64,000 nucleotides of DNA from Bacteroidales bacterium (GCA_023229245.1 JALNZU010000012.1:1-64000); one strand, 5' to 3'; numbered from the stretch's first letter, positions 9,249 to 18,340 are shown. The notes: generated from the sequence alone by a model not told the origin. Numbers and translations: made by a program.

Positions 9249-10448
9249 TCAATATAAGAAATTGTCATACGGATAGCGGATGGCATGCATATCTTTTATT
9301 TCGTCGTAAAGCAGCTTTCGAAGCTCGGCGTAATTATGCCTATGCAGGGCTGAAATAAAAATGCTCGGGTTGTTGGCTTTGGCCATCCACGATTGTTGTA
9401 AGGAATCAAGACTGATGGGTTGATCTTCATCCAGGTTATGAGTATCAGCTGTTGTTTTCTTGATAGTGAAGGCATCCATTTTATTAAAGACCATGATAGT
9501 TTTTTTCTTTCCGGCACCTATTTCATCTAGTGTTTGATTAACTGTTTGGATCTGGTCTTCAAATTCGGGATGGGAGATGTCTACCACGTGAAGTAGTATA
9601 TCCGATTCGCGTAGCTCGTCTAATGTTGATTTAAACGATTCTATCAGGCTGTGTGGTAGTTTGCGGATAAAGCCTACTGTGTCTGAAAGCAGGAATGGCA
9701 GGTTGTCTATCACTACTTTTCTGACTGTAGTATCTAATGTAGCAAACAGTTTGTCTTCGGCAAACACATCCGACTTACTAAGTAGGTTCATCAGCGTTGA
9801 TTTGCCTACATTGGTATATCCCACTAAAGCTACCCGTATGAGTTGGTCCCGGCTTTTGCGTTGGATGGTTTGTTGGCGGTCTATTTCGGCTAATCGTTTT
9901 TTCAGTAAAGCGATTTTATCCCGTATCACTCTTCTATCGGTCTCAATTTCCCGCTCACCCGGCCCCCGCATTCCAATCCCACCACGCTGGCGTTCAAGGT
10001 GTGTCCACATACGGGTCAGCCGCGGAAGCAGATATTCATACTGAGCTAGTTCAACCTGAACTTTTGCATGAGCCGTGCGAGCCCGACGAGCGAAAATATC
10101 TAAAATAAGATTGGTACGGTCTAACACTTTACACTCCAATTCTTTCTCTAAGTTGCGAAGTTGTGTAGCACCTAACTCATCGTCGAACACCACTAAACGT
10201 ATGTTTTCTGCCCTGATATATTGTACGATCTCTTCCAACTTACCCGAACCTACATAGGTACGTGTGTTTGGAAGATCAAGAGCCTGAACAAAACGTTTCA
10301 CACTTTGACCGCCGGCAGTCTCTAATAAAAACTCTAATTCATTGAGATATTCTTCCACCTTTTCCATAGATTGAAATTTAGTGACAAGACCAACAATGAC
10401 AGCTCGTTCAAGTGATGATCCGGTAGAGATATGTTGCATACTACTCAC
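9249..10448 (-). CDS. hflX: GTPase HflX
   Basis: Ribosome-associated GTPase of the Obg/HflX superfamily, known in other bacteria to split stalled or heat-damaged 70S ribosomes. An N-terminal HflX domain (about 1-130, with TYVGSGKLEEI) is followed by the helical linker with the glycine-rich signature RGGIGMRGPGEREIETDRR (about 155-173). The G domain has P-loop GYTNVGKS (210-217), DTVGF (G3) and NKMD (G4). Length 399 is typical. It follows trpS after 144 nt and precedes lnt after 77 nt on the same strand, so it is part of a housekeeping run but may have its own promoter. Confidence 0.95.
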   Translation of the reverse strand: MSSMQHISTGSSLERAVIVGLVTKFQSMEKVEEYLNELEFLLETAGGQSVKRFVQALDLPNTRTYVGSGKLEEIVQYIRAENIRLVVFDDELGATQLRNLEKELECKVLDRTNLILDIFARRARTAHAKVQVELAQYEYLLPRLTRMWTHLERQRGGIGMRGPGEREIETDRRVIRDKIALLKKRLAEIDRQQTIQRKSRDQLIRVALVGYTNVGKSTLMNLLSKSDVFAEDKLFATLDTTVRKVVIDNLPFLLSDTVGFIRKLPHSLIESFKSTLDELRESDILLHVVDISHPEFEDQIQTVNQTLDEIGAGKKKTIMVFNKMDAFTIKKTTADTHNLDEDQPISLDSLQQSWMAKANNPSIFISALHRHNYAELRKLLYDEIKDMHAIRYPYDNFLY

Positions 10449-10592
10449 TTTTGCAGCAGATGTAAGTATTTTCTGTTAGATGAAATAAATCAAGCATATG
10501 TATTATTACAACCTCATTCAATTTTTAGTGCTATTTATTTTCCTACAGGAGTATGAAACAGCAGTAACTTTAGGTTTTTTGTTTTTGTAGCA

Positions 10593-11588
10593 TCAAAAAT
10601 GTCTGAACCCGATAATTTCCCGTATCTCGTTTATAGTTTTCGAGGCACTTTCTCTTGCTTTTTCGGCTCCTATGCGTGCTACTTTACTGATATAATCATT
10701 GTTAGCCGATATTTCTAATATTCGTTCGCGGATAGGAGTAGTGAAGGTAATGACATCTTCGGCTAACTGTTTCTTGAGATCGCCGTAGCGGATAGTACAT
10801 TGATTGTATAGCCTGTCATAATGATCGACCACTTCTGGTGCTGATACTATTTTCAGTAGGTTGAACAAGTTTTCTATTACTTCGGGTTTTTGCTGATTCA
10901 TTTGTGTAGGTCCGCTGTCAGTAACAGCTTTCATGATTTTTTTTCGGATCACTTTCGGTTCATCCACCAAAAAGATGGCATTATCTTCACCTTCTGATTT
11001 ACCCATTTTTCCACTTCCATCTAAACCCGGTACTTTCACCAATGCCTCACCGAAGTTGTATGCCTGAGGGATAGGGAAAAAGTCTTCCTTGTACATTCGG
11101 TTGAATCTGCGAGCAAATGTGCGTGTCATCTCTAAATGTTGTTCCTGATCTTTCCCTACAGGTACCTTATGAGCTTTATGGATGAGGATATCGGCAGCCA
11201 TCAGGCTGGGATAGGTAAGCAGCCCGGCATTGATATTGTCGGGTTGCTTACGGGCTTTTTCTTTAAAAGTAGTTACCCTTTCGAGCTCTCCCAAATAGGC
11301 ATTCATATTTAAAAACAGGTAAAGCTCTACTGTTTCGGGCAAATCGCTTTGCACATAAAGGGTAGCTTTCTCAGGATCGAGGCCTGAGGCTATATACTCG
11401 GCTAACACTTGTTTTACGTTGCCGTGAAGGTCGCCCGGCTTAGGGTGTGTGGTAAGCGAATGATAATCAGCTATAAAGAAGAAACATTGATTTTCTTCCT
11501 GCATTCTGACAAAATTCTTTATCGCACCAAAATAATTCCCAAGATGAAGATTACCGGTAGGCCTGATCCCACTTAATACGATTTCCAT
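10593..11588 (-). CDS. trpS: Tryptophanyl-tRNA synthetase
   Basis: Class I aminoacyl-tRNA synthetase that charges tRNA-Trp. The HIGH-equivalent is PTGNLHLGNYFG (about residues 10-21) and the KMSKS-equivalent is GSGKMGKSEG (about 191-200), both in the bacterial TrpRS form. AGLLTYPSLMAADIL and VPVGKDQEQHLEMTR are typical substrate-binding segments. 331 residues is normal length. It lies 78 nt downstream of rng on the same strand. No T-box or leader peptide with tandem Trp codons is visible upstream. Confidence 0.97.
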   Translation of the reverse strand: MEIVLSGIRPTGNLHLGNYFGAIKNFVRMQEENQCFFFIADYHSLTTHPKPGDLHGNVKQVLAEYIASGLDPEKATLYVQSDLPETVELYLFLNMNAYLGELERVTTFKEKARKQPDNINAGLLTYPSLMAADILIHKAHKVPVGKDQEQHLEMTRTFARRFNRMYKEDFFPIPQAYNFGEALVKVPGLDGSGKMGKSEGEDNAIFLVDEPKVIRKKIMKAVTDSGPTQMNQQKPEVIENLFNLLKIVSAPEVVDHYDRLYNQCTIRYGDLKKQLAEDVITFTTPIRERILEISANNDYISKVARIGAEKARESASKTINEIREIIGFRHF

Positions 11589-11666
11589 ATTATGTATTTC
11601 TGATTTCAGACAGGTTAAGGGTTATTAGATTATTACTTCATTTTTATTCATGTTTGATCTTAAAGG

Positions 11667-13223
11667 TCATATAGCCAGTTCATCGTTGTTTTGGTTGAAA
11701 AACCGATAATCCAACATATGGTAATTTTTCATGGCTTTGATGGTAAATACTTTTTTGTATTTCCACATCCATCGTGTACGCACCGATATAGGGCCTTTAG
11801 TTAGGTATGCAAAGATAAATGGATGCACTGCCAGCGTGATTTGTTTCTCGTTTTGATCCTGTATCAGGTATTTCAGATTGTTTTCAATTTCATCGACAAA
11901 CAATATGCTGGGTTTTATTTTACCTGTTCCTTCACATACCGGGCAGCTTTCCAATATTTCCACATTCATCTCGGGTCGTACTCGCTGTCGTGTTATCTGT
12001 ACCAATCCAAATTTGCTTGGTGGCAGTATGGTATGTTTGGCATGGTCGCGTGCCATTTCTTCTTTGAGTTTTTGATACAATTCGCGGCGATGTTTGCTGT
12101 CGTGCATATCAATGAAGTCTATTACAATGATTCCGCCCATATCGCGCAGTCGCAGTTGGCGGGCTATTTCGGCAGCCGCTTCAAGGTTTACCTCAAGGGC
12201 ATTTTCTTCCTGACTATTCTCTTTATTGACGCGATGTCCGCTGTTTACGTCTATCACGTGCATGGCTTCGGTGTGTTCGATGATCAGATAAACACCGCTT
12301 CTGATACTGACTGTTTTGCCAAATAAGCTTTTGATTTGCTTATCCACTCCAAAGAAATCAAAAATTGGAGTACGTCCTTTGTATAGTTTAACTATATCAG
12401 TTTTTTGAGGTGCTATGGTATGGATAAAGCTTTTAATCTCTTCATAAAGATTTGGATCGTTCACATGTACGCTGTTGAATGATTCGTTGAGCAGGTCGCG
12501 TAAAATAGCCGAAGTGCGATCGAGTTCGCTCATAATTTTTGCCGGAGGTTTGGCATGTTGCAGCTTTTCTGTCGTTTTCTCCCACTTTTCTATCAGACTG
12601 CGCAGGTCGGCATCTAATTCTGCAACTTTTTTATTTTCGGCTACAGTACGGATAATCACTCCGTAGTTGTTTGGCTTAATACTTTGGATAAGCCGTTTCA
12701 ATCTATTTCTTTCTTCGCTACTGCGAATTTTTTGTGAAACCGATATACGTGATGAAAAGGGTACCAGCACAAGGTATCGTCCGGCAAAAGAAATCTCGGA
12801 TGAGATACGTGGCCCTTTAGTAGATATCGGTTCTTTGGCTATTTGAACCAGAATTTGTGCTCCACTGGCTAACACCTGAGTTATTTTACCGGTCTTTTCG
12901 ATATCCGGCTCAGGTCTGAAATTATCCATAGTAATATTTTCAGGCTTTCCACTTATCGAAAGCTTGACATATTTATTGAGCGACCTGATTTGTGGACCCA
13001 GATCAAGATAGTGCAAAAATGCATCTTTCTCATAGCCTACATCAACAAAAGCAGCATTTAAACCGGGCATGATCTTTCGTACTTTGCCCAGATAAATGTC
13101 GCCTACAGCGTAATTGTTGTTTGTCTTTTCTTTATGCAGTTCTACTAAAAGCTTGTCTTCAAGCAATACAATATCAACCTCCGAAGCCCGAGAATCAATA
13201 ATGAGTTCTCTATTAATCTGCAT
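11667..13223 (-). CDS. rng: Ribonuclease G (Rne/Rng family)
   Basis: Single-strand-specific endoribonuclease for rRNA maturation and mRNA turnover. An S1-type RNA-binding domain (about 36-125, DIYLGKVRKIMPGLNAAFVDVG) is followed by the 5'-sensor and DNase I-like catalytic core. The metal-binding aspartates lie in HVIDVNSGHR and IVIDFIDM. The zinc-link cysteines are in ESCPVCEGTGK (CPxC), which in RNase E joins protomers. No long disordered degradosome scaffold follows, so it is an RNase G form (518 residues). Start at 13223 (MQINRELIIDS) is the family norm. The leader between this gene and the upstream small ribosomal gene contains a long hairpin, annotated separately. It resembles RNase E autoregulation in principle, but that is inference. 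Confidence 0.95.
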   Translation of the reverse strand: MQINRELIIDSRASEVDIVLLEDKLLVELHKEKTNNNYAVGDIYLGKVRKIMPGLNAAFVDVGYEKDAFLHYLDLGPQIRSLNKYVKLSISGKPENITMDNFRPEPDIEKTGKITQVLASGAQILVQIAKEPISTKGPRISSEISFAGRYLVLVPFSSRISVSQKIRSSEERNRLKRLIQSIKPNNYGVIIRTVAENKKVAELDADLRSLIEKWEKTTEKLQHAKPPAKIMSELDRTSAILRDLLNESFNSVHVNDPNLYEEIKSFIHTIAPQKTDIVKLYKGRTPIFDFFGVDKQIKSLFGKTVSIRSGVYLIIEHTEAMHVIDVNSGHRVNKENSQEENALEVNLEAAAEIARQLRLRDMGGIIVIDFIDMHDSKHRRELYQKLKEEMARDHAKHTILPPSKFGLVQITRQRVRPEMNVEILESCPVCEGTGKIKPSILFVDEIENNLKYLIQDQNEKQITLAVHPFIFAYLTKGPISVRTRWMWKYKKVFTIKAMKNYHMLDYRFFNQNNDELAI

Positions 13224-13296
13224 AGATTTTTTTATTTATAATACATTCACAATCAAAGTGTTTTTAGGTCACGGCTGGAGGTAATGCCGTTTATAA

Positions 13297-13339
13297 CGGA
13301 ATAACACAATGCAGTATGGAAAAAGCATTGTGTTATCCG
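13297..13339 (-). promoter_or_regulatory. Long hairpin in the rng leader
   Basis: An inverted repeat of 15 matched bases with one bulged base (13297-13312 with 13325-13339, built on ATAACACAATGC) and a 12-nt loop. A second, smaller hairpin (ACGGC/GCCGT) lies closer to rng at about 13270-13290. The stem is not followed by a T-run on the minus strand, so a simple intrinsic terminator is not the best fit. It sits between the small basic-protein gene and rng, so a processing site, attenuator or RNase G self-regulation element are options. Confidence 0.55.
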
Positions 13340-13359
13340 TGGGTCAGTTTGGTCTGATG

Positions 13360-13452
13360 TTATTTCCTTTTCTTATGTCTATTCTTTCTTAAGCGTTTTT
13401 TGCGCTTATGGGTTGCCATCTTATGTCTCTTCCTTTTTTTTCCACTTGGCAT
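13360..13452 (-). CDS. Small basic ribosomal protein, AURKAIP1/COX24 type
   Basis: A 30-residue, extremely basic protein (starts MPSGKKRKRHKMATHKRKK, ends in RHKKRK) read on the minus strand between HU and rng. It has the AURKAIP1/COX24 (mS38-like) signature KRKRHKM...HKRKKRLRK, the same family as the tiny mycobacterial small-subunit protein bS22. Proteins of this kind are conserved in Bacteroidota, where they are usually annotated only by the domain name. Too short for most gene callers. It is 30 nt downstream of HU, a plausible dicistron. Ribosome association is inferred from the family. Confidence 0.87.
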   Translation of the reverse strand: MPSGKKRKRHKMATHKRKKRLRKNRHKKRK

Positions 13453-13482
13453 AACTTGATGATTTAATTCTTTGGAAACTGG

Positions 13483-13767
13483 TTATTTGGTGTTTTCTTT
13501 AACCTGATTAACAAAAGATTTGGCAGGCTTGAAAGCTGGGATATTGTGAGCCGGTATGATGATCGTTGTATTCTTGGAAATATTCCTACCGGTTTTTTCA
13601 GCTCTCCTTTTGATGATAAAGCTACCAAATCCTCTCAGATACACGTTTTCACCGTTGATCATCGAAGTCTTAACAACCTCCATAAAGGATTCAACAACCG
13701 CCTGAACGGCTACTTTCTCTACCCCTGTTTTGCTAGCAATGTCTGCTACGATTTCTGCTTTTGTCAT
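13483..13767 (-). CDS. hup: HU-family DNA-binding protein
   Basis: Nucleoid-associated histone-like protein that bends DNA as a dimer. It has the HU/IHF fold: N-terminal helices (MTKAEIVADIASKTG), the beta-arm segment GFGSFIIKRRAEKTGRN, and the arm tip around IIIPAHNIPAFKPAKSF. At 94 residues it is standard HU length. It is transcribed divergently from mutY, with promoter-like TACCTTTG boxes on both strands in the 134-nt gap. The small ribosomal protein gene follows after 30 nt. Confidence 0.95.
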   Translation of the reverse strand: MTKAEIVADIASKTGVEKVAVQAVVESFMEVVKTSMINGENVYLRGFGSFIIKRRAEKTGRNISKNTTIIIPAHNIPAFKPAKSFVNQVKENTK

Positions 13768-13814
13768 ATCTACAAAGTTTAAAAGATTAATACTGTGGTA
13801 TTTTAATTGATTTG

Positions 13815-13846
13815 CAAAGGTAAAAACATTTTTCTATCTACCTTTG
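13815..13846. promoter_or_regulatory. Divergent -7 elements between hup and mutY
   Basis: Two copies of TACCTTTG, one on the minus strand (13815-13822, towards hup) and one on the plus strand (13839-13846, towards mutY), match the Bacteroidetes -7 consensus TAnnTTTG. The minus box is 48 nt upstream of the hup start and the plus box 56 nt upstream of the mutY start. A well-spaced -33 TTG is not evident for either. Confidence 0.45.
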
Positions 13847-13901
13847 ATTTTTGTGTTTTTTTTAGTCTAAAAGGTTCAAAATAAATATTTTCGCTAATAT
13901 T

Positions 13902-14987
13902 ATGCATGTTATTACTCGTTTTTTAAGGTTTTGGTACCTTCAAAACAAACGTGATCTCCCATGGAGAAACACGGATGATCCTTATGCAATTTGGATAGCC
14001 GAGGTCATCTTCCAGCAAACCCGAATCAACCAGGGGATAAGCTATTATCGGAAATTTATGGGAGCTTTTCCACACATCCAAAGCCTGGCTATGGCTGATG
14101 AGCAAAAAGTATTAAAGCTATGGCAAGGATTAGGATATTATAGCCGTGCTCATAATTTGCTGCATACAGCACGAGAGATTGTAAGCGTCTATCAAGGTGT
14201 GTTCCCTACAGACTATCAACGCTTGAAGTTGTTGAAAGGCATAGGTCCCTATACAGCAGCCGCTATAGCCTCAATTGCATTCAACCAGCCCTGTGCTGCT
14301 GTAGATGGGAATGTGGCACGCGTTATAGCACGCTTGTACGGTATACGCGATCCGATGAATAGTACCAAAGGTAAGAAAAAGATACAAACTATGGCTGAAG
14401 CACTGTTGGATAACAATGACCCCGGCCTCCATAACCAGGCAATCATGGAGTTTGGAGCATTGCATTGTGTGCCCCTAAATCCTGATTGCCTCAACTGTGG
14501 ATTAAAACTTTATTGCGTGGCATTTCAAAATGATCTGGTTGATACGCTACCTGTCAGGGTCAAGCGAAGCAAACCAAAGATCAGGTGGTTTCATTATTTA
14601 GTCTGTTGTTACCGCCATAATGAAGCTACACAAGTGCTGCTGCAACAACGCCTTGCTGGAGATATATGGAACGGGTTGTACGAATTTCCACTTATCGAAG
14701 CTGACACAGAAATGGAATTGACTACACTAGTTGAGCATCCGGTTTTTAAACAGATTATCCAGGATAAGCAATACGTAATAAAAAGAGTATCAGGTCAATA
14801 CAAGCATCAGCTAAGTCATCAGAAACTATTGGTTCGGTTTTTTCATATCGAATTTGATGAGGTTTGTTATAATTCAAAAGAAAATCATGTATCTTTGATC
14901 AATGAAAGCAATTTAAACGACTACCCGTTCCCTCGTCTGATTGACCGATACTTGACGGAGATGGGGTTGTCGGGCAAAGGTTACTAA
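13902..14987 (+). CDS. mutY: A/G-specific adenine glycosylase MutY
   Basis: Base-excision repair glycosylase removing adenine mispaired with 8-oxoguanine. The helix-hairpin-helix is LKGIGPYTAAAIASIAF with catalytic Asp D135 (AAVDGNVAR); the catalytic Glu is E34 (AEVIFQQTR). The [4Fe-4S] cluster ligands are C189, C196, C199 and C205 (C-x6-C-x2-C-x5-C). A NUDIX-like C-terminal domain (about 230-350, VLLQQRLAGDIWNGLYEFP) recognises 8-oxoG. Length 361 is normal. First of the conserved Bacteroidota order mutY-ssb-gldE-gldD; ssb follows after 18 nt. Confidence 0.96.
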   Translation: MHVITRFLRFWYLQNKRDLPWRNTDDPYAIWIAEVIFQQTRINQGISYYRKFMGAFPHIQSLAMADEQKVLKLWQGLGYYSRAHNLLHTAREIVSVYQGVFPTDYQRLKLLKGIGPYTAAAIASIAFNQPCAAVDGNVARVIARLYGIRDPMNSTKGKKKIQTMAEALLDNNDPGLHNQAIMEFGALHCVPLNPDCLNCGLKLYCVAFQNDLVDTLPVRVKRSKPKIRWFHYLVCCYRHNEATQVLLQQRLAGDIWNGLYEFPLIEADTEMELTTLVEHPVFKQIIQDKQYVIKRVSGQYKHQLSHQKLLVRFFHIEFDEVCYNSKENHVSLINESNLNDYPFPRLIDRYLTEMGLSGKGY

Positions 14988-15005
14988 TTAAATACACTTG
15001 ATATT

Positions 15006-15473
15006 ATGGCCGGATTAAACAAAGTTATGCTCATCGGACGATTAGGGAAAGATCCCGAGATCATTACCTTTGACAATGGAGCAAAAAAAATGACTGTGAG
15101 CCTTGCCACAAGTGAGCGCTATCGCGATCGCGAAGGAAACTGGCAGGATCAAACCGAATGGCATAATATCGTTGCATGGGGAAACTTAGCAGCTGATATA
15201 GCCGAAAAACGCCGCAACTATATTAAAGGTGATATGTTGTTTATAGAAGGAAAGATCAAAACCAGGCAATATACAGATAGCCAGGGAGTAGTAAAATATA
15301 TCACCGAGATCTTAGCCGAGCGGATGAACCTTATATCCAAAGCAGGCCAATCGGGCTCTGACTACAGAGCAGCCGATAAAAGCGGAACAGCTGATGCGCC
15401 GGAAACAATTGGCAGTGCAGATGAATCAGAACAAAGCTTACCGGATCTGATTGACGACGATCTGCCGTTTTAA
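15006..15473 (+). CDS. ssb: Single-stranded DNA-binding protein
   Basis: SSB binds single-stranded DNA in replication, recombination and repair. The OB-fold starts GLNKVMLIGRLGKDPE and includes WHNIVAWGNLA (about residues 1-110). A disordered, acidic tail ends in LIDDDLPF, the protein-interaction tip. 155 residues is typical. It is 18 nt behind mutY and is followed by a 215-nt gap before gldE. Confidence 0.97.
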   Translation: MAGLNKVMLIGRLGKDPEIITFDNGAKKMTVSLATSERYRDREGNWQDQTEWHNIVAWGNLAADIAEKRRNYIKGDMLFIEGKIKTRQYTDSQGVVKYITEILAERMNLISKAGQSGSDYRAADKSGTADAPETIGSADESEQSLPDLIDDDLPF

Positions 15474-15656
15474 AGAATAGCCTGATGCGGAAATACACTT
15501 TTTTAGGTGTGGATAAGTTGTTGGAAGTGACTTGAGAAAGTGTGTTGGGAAATAAAGCAGTTTCATCAGTTAAAAAACTGGAATTGCTTTACTAACAAAA
15601 AATTACAATTTTTTAGACAGTTGTAAAAAGCATGAACAAGAGTTCAATTATTATTG

Positions 15657-15664
15657 TACTTTTG
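15657..15664 (+). promoter_or_regulatory. Candidate -7 element for gldE-gldD
   Basis: TACTTTTG matches the Bacteroidetes TAnnTTTG box 25 nt upstream of the gldE start codon. No clear TTG at -33 spacing. Confidence 0.4.
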
Positions 15665-15688
15665 TAGTGGAATTCTAAACATTTTATT

Positions 15689-17038
15689 TTGGAAACGCCT
15701 GACCCTGACCCTTATGCGAGTTTGGTTTCGAGCTTGCTCACCATAAGTTTCAATGGCTTTGATGCTTCAACAATCATTACTATACTGATAGTATTGTTGC
15801 TGTTGGGGCTTTCAGCGTTGATATCTGCCAGTGAAACTGCTTACTTTTCGCTTCGCCCAGCCGACTTAAATTATCTAAAAGAAGAATCCGACGGCATAGG
15901 CGAGCATATACTACAGCTACGTAGCAAGCCTCAGATATTATTAGCTACAATACTGATAATAAATAACTTAGTCAATATTTCTATTGTTATATTGACTTCA
16001 TATATTACCCTGAGCCTGTTTGACTTTAAAGATCATTGGTTAGCTGCATTTTTTATTCAGGTAGTGGGTATCACATCACTCATCTTACTTTTGGGTGAGA
16101 TATCGCCTAAGATTTATGCCAACAAAATGCCGCTAAAAATAGCCCGGCTAATGGTCAAACCTCTTGCAGTACTGATAGTGGTTTTTAAACCATTGAGCAA
16201 TCTGTTGGTTTCTTCTACCTCTTTCATCGATAAAAGATTGTCGGGCAAACAGCAATCAATCAATATGAGCGATCTTTCAGCTGCCATCGAAATTACTACC
16301 GACGAAACTACTACACCTCAAGAAAAAAAGATGCTGAAAGGAATCGCATCATTTGGTGAAAAAGAAGCCAGAAGCGTCATGAAATCAAGGGTGGATATTA
16401 CCGCTGTAGATGCCAGATTGAACTTTGAAAAGCTACTCAATGTCATACTCAATAGCGGGTATTCGCGCATTCCTGTGTACGACGGAAATCTCGATAAAAT
16501 TTTAGGACTACTTTATATCAAAGATTTGTTGCCCTTTTTAAATCAAAGTGAATTAGATTGGCTGCCAATGATACGACCAGCATTTTTTGTGCCTGAAAGC
16601 AAAAAAATCAATGACCTTTTACAAGAGTTCAGAGAAAAAAAAATACATCTGGCCATAGTTGTGGATGAATATGGTGGTACTGCCGGTTTAATTACCTTAG
16701 AAGATATTATCGAAGAAATAGTAGGAGATATTTCTGATGAGTTTGATAAAGAGTCCGATAATAGTTTCTATAGCAAAACAAGCAGCGATACTTATGTGTT
16801 TGAAGGTCGTACTAATTTGGTTGACTTCATCAAAGTACTTGGGTTGGATGATCACTATTTCGAAGATGTGCAAGGTGAATCGGATACCCTGGCCGGCTTG
16901 ATACTTGAGTTAGAGGGACGCATACCTGAGGCAGGCCTTCAAATCAGATGTAAAGGCTTTTTGTTTGAGGTGTTGGAAGCTGATTCGAGAAGGATAAAAC
17001 GTATTAAAGTAAGCTTTGACAGTAAAGATGAAAAATAA
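15689..17038 (+). CDS. gldE: GldE, CNNM/CBS-domain membrane protein
   Basis: Gliding motility-associated protein GldE, a member of the CNNM/CorC (hemolysin C-like) family. An N-terminal DUF21 membrane domain (about 20-200, with SASETAYFSLRPADL) is followed by a CBS pair (about 215-345, RVDITAVDARLNFEKLL and HLAIVVDEYGGTAGLITLEDI) and a CorC_HlyC transporter-associated domain at the C-terminus. The start is TTG at 15689, because no in-frame ATG lies before the first membrane helix. GldE partners GldD in Bacteroidota; the pair is linked to gliding and type IX secretion but is widely kept in non-gliders. Its exact transport role is unproven. Confidence 0.9.
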   Translation: METPDPDPYASLVSSLLTISFNGFDASTIITILIVLLLLGLSALISASETAYFSLRPADLNYLKEESDGIGEHILQLRSKPQILLATILIINNLVNISIVILTSYITLSLFDFKDHWLAAFFIQVVGITSLILLLGEISPKIYANKMPLKIARLMVKPLAVLIVVFKPLSNLLVSSTSFIDKRLSGKQQSINMSDLSAAIEITTDETTTPQEKKMLKGIASFGEKEARSVMKSRVDITAVDARLNFEKLLNVILNSGYSRIPVYDGNLDKILGLLYIKDLLPFLNQSELDWLPMIRPAFFVPESKKINDLLQEFREKKIHLAIVVDEYGGTAGLITLEDIIEEIVGDISDEFDKESDNSFYSKTSSDTYVFEGRTNLVDFIKVLGLDDHYFEDVQGESDTLAGLILELEGRIPEAGLQIRCKGFLFEVLEADSRRIKRIKVSFDSKDEK

Positions 17039-17612
17039 AATATGGCTACTGCTGCTTATCAGTGGTGGATTCTTTTATGCCTGCAATAATGGCGATTATA
17101 CCCCAAAACCTAAAGGTTATTTCAGGATTGACCTGCCCGAAAAACAATGGGAAGTTTTTGATTCATTAGAGCAGTTTCGCTTTGATTATCCTGATTATGC
17201 TGTCGTTTCAGTCGATCAGGCTTCGCATAAAGGAGATACTTGGGTAGATATTTATTATACTCCGTTTAACGCTGTTTTGCATCTGAGCTATAAAGTCATA
17301 GCCGGAAATTTTAATACCTATGTCGAAGATACACGTACATTAGCATTGCAACATCTGCCAAAAGCCAATACCATTATTGACAGTGTGTTTTATTTGCCCG
17401 ATCGGGCTATTGCCGGCATAATGTATCAGATTGGAGGAAAAGGGGTTGCTTCACCTATACAGTTTTATGCCTCTGATTCCACCAGGCATTTCATTCGTGG
17501 AGCCTTATATTTCAATTTCCGACCTAACAACGACTCTATCGCTCCTGTCATACAATATGTAAAACACGACTTGCTGCATTTTATTCGCTCTATTGAGTGG
17601 AAAGAAGAATAA
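17028..17612 (+). CDS. gldD: Gliding motility lipoprotein GldD
   Basis: GldD is a lipoprotein needed for gliding in Flavobacterium and genetically tied to type IX secretion. The signal peptide ends in a lipobox with Cys in GGFFYACNN; the mature part begins DYTPKPKGYFRIDLPEKQW, a hallmark of the family. I start at ATG 17028 (MKNKIWLLLL), overlapping the end of gldE by 11 nt; the TTG at 17016 would add four charged residues. The mature domain has few known structural analogues. 194 residues is typical. Confidence 0.92.
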   Translation: MKNKIWLLLLISGGFFYACNNGDYTPKPKGYFRIDLPEKQWEVFDSLEQFRFDYPDYAVVSVDQASHKGDTWVDIYYTPFNAVLHLSYKVIAGNFNTYVEDTRTLALQHLPKANTIIDSVFYLPDRAIAGIMYQIGGKGVASPIQFYASDSTRHFIRGALYFNFRPNNDSIAPVIQYVKHDLLHFIRSIEWKEE

Positions 17613-17641
17613 AAAGCAGACCGGATTTAGTCGACAATTAC

Positions 17642-17671
17642 TTGGTGTTCTCGGACAAATTCGTATTTTTG
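17642..17671 (+). promoter_or_regulatory. Bacteroidetes-type promoter for the NarL-type regulator
   Basis: TTG (17642-17644), a 19-nt spacer, then TATTTTTG (17664-17671) fit the -33/-7 consensus well. The regulator ATG lies 22 nt downstream, giving a short leader. This makes the regulator gene a separate unit from gldD. Confidence 0.65.
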
Positions 17672-17692
17672 TTGTGAAATATTACACACAAG

Positions 17693-18340
17693 ATGACAGA
17701 TCCTATCATACGTATTGTTATTGCTGATGACCATGAGATATTTCGTAGCGGTCTGAAAATGGTGATTGGCAGATTAGGATATGCCCGTGTGGTAGCAGAA
17801 GCTTCAAATGGAATGGAGCTGCTTGAGCTGCTTGAGAATGAAGAGACCGACTTAGTCATAATGGATATTGATATGCCGGTGATGAACGGTATTGAAGCTA
17901 CAAGCAGAGTGCTCGAAAAATGGCCTGACATCAAGGTCATTGCTTTAACGATGTACAAAGATGATGTGTATATTCAAACTATGATAGAAGCCGGGGTGAA
18001 GGGATTTCTGATCAAAAACATACGAAAGGATATTTTAGATAGAGCTATACAAGCTGTATATCATGGAAAAACTTATTATAGCGAGGAGCTGTGGGATTAT
18101 TTTACTAAAACCATAGCCGGTGAGGATAAGAAAGAACCAGCCATTGATCTGACCAAACGCGAGATGGAAGTTTTAGAACTTTTAGCCGAAGGATTGAATA
18201 ACAAAGAGGTAGCCAAACGGTTGTTTGTTAGCGAACGAACAGTTGTAGGTCATAAATCGAACCTGATGTCGAAAACAAATACCAAGAATACCGTTTCTCT
18301 CCTTGCTTATGCCATTAAGAACCGTTTGATTGAGATCTGA
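17693..18340 (+). CDS. NarL/FixJ-type response regulator (orphan)
   Basis: DNA-binding response regulator. Receiver domain residues 5-125 with phospho-acceptor D58 (VIMDIDMP) and the acidic pair in IADDHEIF; conserved Lys in GFLIKNIRKD. A LuxR-type helix-turn-helix sits at about 150-210 (LTKREMEVLELLAEG, NKEVAKRLFVSERTV). No kinase is adjacent upstream. It is the only DNA-binding regulator near the hydrogenase island, whose first gene starts 216 nt downstream on the same strand. It is therefore a candidate transcriptional output for the island's kinases, though that link is inference. Confidence 0.92.
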   Translation: MTDPIIRIVIADDHEIFRSGLKMVIGRLGYARVVAEASNGMELLELLENEETDLVIMDIDMPVMNGIEATSRVLEKWPDIKVIALTMYKDDVYIQTMIEAGVKGFLIKNIRKDILDRAIQAVYHGKTYYSEELWDYFTKTIAGEDKKEPAIDLTKREMEVLELLAEGLNNKEVAKRLFVSERTVVGHKSNLMSKTNTKNTVSLLAYAIKNRLIEI

